NCBI GenBank assembly: GCA_937996595.1
Contig: CALKVC010000143.1
Location: 1-10,557 of the forward strand
Direction of reading: 5' to 3'
From: an uncultured Chitinophagaceae bacterium
Lineage (GTDB): Bacteria; Bacteroidota; Bacteroidia; Chitinophagales; Chitinophagaceae
DNA length: 10,557 nt
The notes under the pieces are model-generated. The model was not told the origin of the DNA and searched no databases. It saw only the letters and a list, made by a program, of their open reading frames with translations. Positions 7,561 to 10,557 of this stretch are shown piece after piece. The translations under genes were made by a program, and so were the position numbers. Position 1 is the first letter of the stretch; each line of letters opens with the position of its first letter.

Positions 7561-8784
7561 TTATTTTCCTTTCCCCCTCCTTTCCAGTTCCTTTCTTATC
7601 AGCCCCAGCTCACGCCCGGTTTGCCCGGACACCGAACTGTTTTCCTGGGCACGCCGCATCAGGTAAGGTATCACATCCTTAATTGGCCCGAACGGAAGAT
7701 ACTTACTCACACTGCATTCGCTTTTTGCCAGGTTGAACGTGATATTGTCGCTCATGCCGTACAATTGTGAAAAATGCACATGAGGGTGGTTATGCGGCAA
7801 TCCCTTTTTATCCAGGAATTCTGTAGTTAACAGGTTACTGTATTCGTTATGGGATGCCACGATGAGGGAGATATGATCCAGGTGTTCGATACAGAATTCA
7901 ATGGATGCGTTAAAATCACGGTCGGTAGTTTCCTTATCTGGTTGTATGGGTGAAGGATATCCCATATCGGCCGCCCGCTTCCTTTCTTTATCCATATATG
8001 CGCCCCTCACCAGTTTTGCGCCCAATATGAAATTCCTTTCAATGGCAGCCTGGTAACTATCTTTAAGAAATGCGAAACGGTCGTGCCTGTATAATTGCAT
8101 GGTATTGTAAACAACCGCTTTTTTCTTGTTGAAAGTATCCATCATCAGAATGGTCAAGGCATCTACCGGATCCTGAATCCAGGTCTCTTCCGCATCAATC
8201 AGTACACCCACATTTTTCATGGCGCCTGTTTCACAAATGCGGGTTAAACGGCCTACCGCCCGCTGCCATTCGGCACTTTCATCGCCGGGCAATGACTCAA
8301 TGACGTTGTGATACCTTTTCATCAGGGTTCCCTCACATTTATGCATAGACGCATCTATCTTTTCCAGCAGCCCGAACCGGATAATGCCGGTAACCTTGAT
8401 GCTCATGAAAGGTATATTTTGCTGGGTGGATGCATAATTTATCACCCTGATGAATTCATCCGTTGCATGGTCGTATCCATTCTCACCGTCGTTGCCGCCT
8501 TCCACGCCGTAATCAAGGATTACTTTCACATTATATTTTTCCAGTGTGCTGGCAACAGGTGCTGTTTCCTGCAATGTTTCCCCGCCAACAAACTGGCTGA
8601 AAATGGTTTTTTTTATGAGCGTCCGGGTGAACGGTACATGCAGTTTTATGGCCACAGGAGTAATGGCCAGCCCTAACTTTACAATCATCGGATGGCCCAT
8701 CATGGAAAATAGAAAATGGGCTTTTTTTAATTCTTTGGTTGACTTATATGCAAACGCATCGCGGGTGTTCTCAAAAGAAATCAT
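7561..8784 (-). CDS. Proline dehydrogenase (monofunctional, FAD-dependent)
   Basis: A 407-residue enzyme oxidising L-proline to 1-pyrroline-5-carboxylate with FAD, passing electrons to the quinone pool; it is the first step of proline catabolism. The ATG at 8784 (MISFENT) is chosen because family members start there; an upstream in-frame start at 8847 adds 21 non-conserved residues. Barrel and active-site motifs are intact: FVGGET (65-70), SIKVTGI with Lys130, IDAEE with Asp197, LVRGAYMDKER (258-268) with the flavin-contacting Arg260, ASHNEYS (310-316), QLYGMSD (340-346), and YLMRRAQENSS (374-384) with the substrate-carboxylate arginines 377 and 378. No P5C dehydrogenase domain is fused and none is encoded nearby, so the second step is elsewhere. 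It is divergent from the thioesterase gene. Confidence 0.95.
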   Translation of the reverse strand: MISFENTRDAFAYKSTKELKKAHFLFSMMGHPMIVKLGLAITPVAIKLHVPFTRTLIKKTIFSQFVGGETLQETAPVASTLEKYNVKVILDYGVEGGNDGENGYDHATDEFIRVINYASTQQNIPFMSIKVTGIIRFGLLEKIDASMHKCEGTLMKRYHNVIESLPGDESAEWQRAVGRLTRICETGAMKNVGVLIDAEETWIQDPVDALTILMMDTFNKKKAVVYNTMQLYRHDRFAFLKDSYQAAIERNFILGAKLVRGAYMDKERKRAADMGYPSPIQPDKETTDRDFNASIEFCIEHLDHISLIVASHNEYSNLLTTEFLDKKGLPHNHPHVHFSQLYGMSDNITFNLAKSECSVSKYLPFGPIKDVIPYLMRRAQENSSVSGQTGRELGLIRKELERRGKGK

Positions 8785-8895
8785 AATGGTTAAATTGGTT
8801 ATTTTTATTTGGCTACCCGGAAACAATCTGCCAATAAGTAAACCCAAATTGCAGCAGCACCGGTTCTAAAGATTGGTAGAATCATTTTGCCATGT

Positions 8896-8903
8896 CAAAG
8901 TTA
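8896..8903 (-). promoter_or_regulatory. Candidate -7 element for the proline dehydrogenase promoter
   Basis: On the minus strand this reads TAACTTTG, a full match to the Bacteroidota -7 consensus TAnnTTTG. Seventeen bases upstream on that strand is TTTC (8921-8924), three of four matches to the -33 TTTG. It would give a leader of about 100 nt before the ATG at 8784. Confidence 0.45.
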
Positions 8904-8926
8904 CCCGAAAGCTGGTAACTGAAACT

Positions 8927-8934
8927 TATATTTG
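8927..8934 (+). promoter_or_regulatory. Candidate -7 element for the thioesterase promoter
   Basis: TATATTTG matches TAnnTTTG fully and lies 18 bp before the ATG at 8953, giving a leader of roughly a dozen bases, typical of this phylum. No -33 TTTG is visible at the usual spacing. It lies head-to-head with the minus-strand element about 30 bp away. Confidence 0.5.
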
Positions 8935-8952
8935 CACAAATTTCTGCACAAT

Positions 8953-9462
8953 ATGGATAAGAAAGCATCTGAGTCACTGGTAATTATGACCGAACTGGTA
9001 TTACCCAATGATACAAATACATTTGGCAACCTGATGGGTGGAAGGCTGATGTACTGGATGGATATTGCTGCTGCTCTTGCGGCAATGAAACATGGCGGGG
9101 CGCCTGTTGTAACGGCTTCGGTTGATAACATTTCCTTTGAAAACCCTATCAAACTGGGTAATGTGGTTCATATAGAAGCCAAAGTTACCCGTAGTTTCAA
9201 CAGCAGCATGGAAATACACATGAAGGTTTGGGGAGAAGATGCCATCCAGCAGTATAAATACAAGAGCAATGAAGCCTATTATACTTTTGTTTCGCTTGAC
9301 CCTAACGGTAAGCCAAGACCGGTTAACAAACTTATCCCCGAAACGGAAGAAGAACTGAAATTATATGAAAGTGCTCTCAGGCGCAGGCAAATCAGGCTGA
9401 TCCTGGGCGGAAAAATGAAACCGGAAGAGGCGAGTGAACTGAAAGCCTTATTTATAAAATAA
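8953..9462 (+). CDS. Acyl-CoA thioesterase, hotdog fold (YciA/ACOT-like)
   Basis: A 169-residue cytoplasmic thioesterase hydrolysing acyl-CoA to free acid and CoA. The start at ATG 8953 (MDKKASES) is preferred over an in-frame TTG at 8932, which falls inside the likely promoter. The hotdog signature is PNDTNTFGNLMGGRLMYWMD (18-37): the N.FG...GG.LM.WMD pattern ends in the presumed catalytic Asp37 at the start of the central helix. VVTASVDNISFENPIKLGNVV follows (52-72), with the usual strand and PI..GD/N turn. The C-terminal part (about 128-169) is a charged helical tail. The length is typical for YciA-type enzymes. Substrate chain length cannot be read from sequence. It is monocistronic as far as seen; a 405-bp gap follows. 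Confidence 0.92.
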   Translation: MDKKASESLVIMTELVLPNDTNTFGNLMGGRLMYWMDIAAALAAMKHGGAPVVTASVDNISFENPIKLGNVVHIEAKVTRSFNSSMEIHMKVWGEDAIQQYKYKSNEAYYTFVSLDPNGKPRPVNKLIPETEEELKLYESALRRRQIRLILGGKMKPEEASELKALFIK

Positions 9463-9867
9463 CCCCCTGCCTGCAATCTGTTATTACAAATAAAAGGCCG
9501 GCTACCACGTCAGTATTTTTATTTACGGAAACAATGCCATTCAATCAATTTTTCGCCTTTAAGGCGCAATTCTTCATACTGCCCATTTGCATAAAGTAAG
9601 CTGCAGGTTTACAATAAATGCCAAGCCTGCATACAATACTATAAAATATTGCATTTAAATATGATGCACTTAATTAAGATTGCCAAAGCATAGCCTGATT
9701 TGATTTGCAAAACCAATGGGCCGGAATTATATATATAAATAATATTAATATCTAAAAGACTATTAAAACAATGTTAAGAATAGAAGAAATATTCCTACTT
9801 TTATAAAATAATACGCTGTATGTCCATATTGGTCATACAGTAATATTTCACAAAATAAATTTACATC
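9463..9867. other. AT-rich intergenic region without a recognisable gene
   Basis: These 405 bp hold no ORF with coding character and no tRNA-like or rRNA-like sequence. Visible structure includes a 13-nt palindrome CGCCTTTAAGGCG (9554-9566) lacking a following T-run, and weak 6-bp arms TGCAGG/CCTGCA (9602-9607 and 9626-9631). There is also a strongly AT-rich stretch (about 9725-9810) and the inverted repeat at 9816-9840 listed separately. TACTTTTA at 9796-9803 is a one-mismatch -7 element that could start transcription of the following gene. No clear intrinsic terminator for the thioesterase gene was found. Confidence 0.6.
9816..9840 (+). promoter_or_regulatory. 25-bp inverted repeat before the secreted-protein gene (operator or leader hairpin)
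   Basis: The arms CTGTATGTCC (9816-9825) and GGTCATACAG (9831-9840) are complementary at 9 of 10 positions around the 5-nt spacer ATATT. The repeat ends 27 bp before the ATG at 9868 and lies just downstream of the TACTTTTA -7-like element. It could be a dimeric regulator site or a hairpin in the 5' leader; the sequence alone does not decide. No T-run follows, so a terminator is unlikely. Confidence 0.55.
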
Positions 9868-10535
9868 ATGAAAAAAATTTACTTGTTTAAAAATTTGCGG
9901 AAGGTTTTTCAGCTTTCCTTTTTGATGTTGCTTTTATTTTCTTTTTTCACAGGGAAGATAAATGCACAAACGTATGTAAACAGTAATTTGAGTACAGGGG
10001 CTACAACATCTACAGGCACAACTGCGCCTGCAGGCTTTACCTGGAGCGAATTACAGTTAACAAACACCACTTTGGGAACTGCCGGAAGCCTGAGCGCCGG
10101 TTTTACCCTGGCCGATGATTTTACAGTACCAGCAGGACCATCCTGGAACGTATCAAAAATTACTGTTTTTGCTTACCAAACCGGTTTTGCAGGTACTACT
10201 TCTCCTTTCAACGATTTAAGGTTGCGTATTTTTAACACTGACCCATCCGTAGGAACACCTACCCCTATTTTTGGTGACCTTACAACAAACAGGCTCAGTA
10301 ATACTTCTACTGCCAGTATGTATAGAACTGCAGCTACTGCAGGAACAACCAGGCAAATATGGAAGATTGAAGCAAACATTTCCGTTATCCTCGCTCCGGG
10401 TACTTACTGGATGGAATGGCAAACTGGAACTTCTACTGCAGGAAACCATTTTACACCTGTAGGAACTGTTGTAGGTACCACCACCCAGGCTGGAAACAAT
10501 GCCAAGCAAAAAAATACAGTAGGCAATGTATGGGC
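9868..10535 (+). CDS. Secreted protein, 5' part only (probable T9SS-type extracellular protein)
   Basis: The frame is open from the ATG at 9868 to the contig end. About 222-223 residues are genuine, because the last codons fall in adapter sequence. A signal peptide (about 1-33, basic start, long Leu/Phe core, cleavage after INA before Gln) leads to a Thr/Gly/Ser-rich mature region. This contains FTWSELQ, FTLADDFTVPAG.SW.VSKITVFAYQTGF (about 80-112), FGDLTTNR, TTRQIWKIEA, GTYWMEWQTGT and HFTPVGTVVG. I recall this beta-rich N-terminal module from large Bacteroidota extracellular proteins that end in a T9SS sorting domain. That C-terminal domain is not in the window, so export through T9SS is inferred. 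Function is unknown. The AT-rich upstream region carries an inverted repeat. Confidence 0.85.
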
Positions 10536-10557
10536 AGATCGGAAGAGCACACGTCTG
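10536..10557 (+). other. Illumina TruSeq adapter remnant (assembly artefact)
   Basis: The final 22 bases begin AGATCGGAAGAGC and continue with the index-adapter arm ACACGTCTG, an exact match to the start of the standard Illumina TruSeq read-through adapter. It is non-genomic sequence left at a contig end. The first A may be genomic or the A-tail. Confidence 0.97.

Noticed and set aside
8785..8847. N-terminal extension of proline dehydrogenase from an upstream start
   Set aside because: The 21 extra residues are not like family members, which begin at the (M)xSFxNT segment, so ATG 8784 is preferred.
9554..9566. Palindrome CGCCTTTAAGGCG as an intrinsic terminator
   Set aside because: No T-run follows on either strand in the needed position, and the stem is only about four GC pairs around a small loop.
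10216..10509. Minus-strand and alternate plus-strand ORFs in the last 400 bases
   Set aside because: They overlap the signal-peptide-bearing secreted-protein frame, which has the better coding character, and show no recognisable features.

Overview
The window looks like an ordinary core-genome stretch from a member of the Bacteroidota, most likely Chitinophagaceae or a close relative. Supporting signs are a PorW/SprE-type component of the type IX secretion system (T9SS), the Bacteroidota order bactofilin then AtpZ, promoter-like TAnnTTTG elements in place of sigma70 boxes, no clear Shine-Dalgarno sites, and AT-rich intergenic DNA. No mobile element, CRISPR array, tRNA or rRNA was seen.

Left block, minus strand (1-5219): a porW/sprE-like gene is followed after 56 bp by a class A penicillin-binding protein gene that runs off the left edge. 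The two look like one transcription unit. Middle block, plus strand (5426-7520): five tightly packed genes encode a single-pass membrane protein with a coiled coil, a bactofilin, an AtpZ-like protein, a four-helix membrane protein of unknown function and an SprT-like zinc protease. The block starts divergently from porW across a 206-bp gap. Right block: proline dehydrogenase (minus, 7561-8784) is convergent with the SprT-like gene and divergent from a YciA-type acyl-CoA thioesterase (plus, 8953-9462). A 405-bp AT-rich gap follows, then the 5' part of a secreted surface or extracellular protein gene that is cut by the right edge.

Much of the window concerns the cell envelope: peptidoglycan synthesis, T9SS, bactofilin scaffold and a probable secreted protein. 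The AtpZ gene and its membrane neighbour are the pair usually found ahead of the F-type ATP synthase genes, but here an SprT-like gene follows instead of atpB.

The last 22 bases (10536-10557) match an Illumina TruSeq adapter and are not genomic. The final gene is therefore cut by an assembly end, and its last few apparent codons are artefactual. I found no convincing new biological system. The best leads are a 25-bp inverted repeat before the last gene, the protease-less M23-type membrane stub beside bactofilin, the detached atpZ pair, and a PorW-like protein without a lipobox cysteine.
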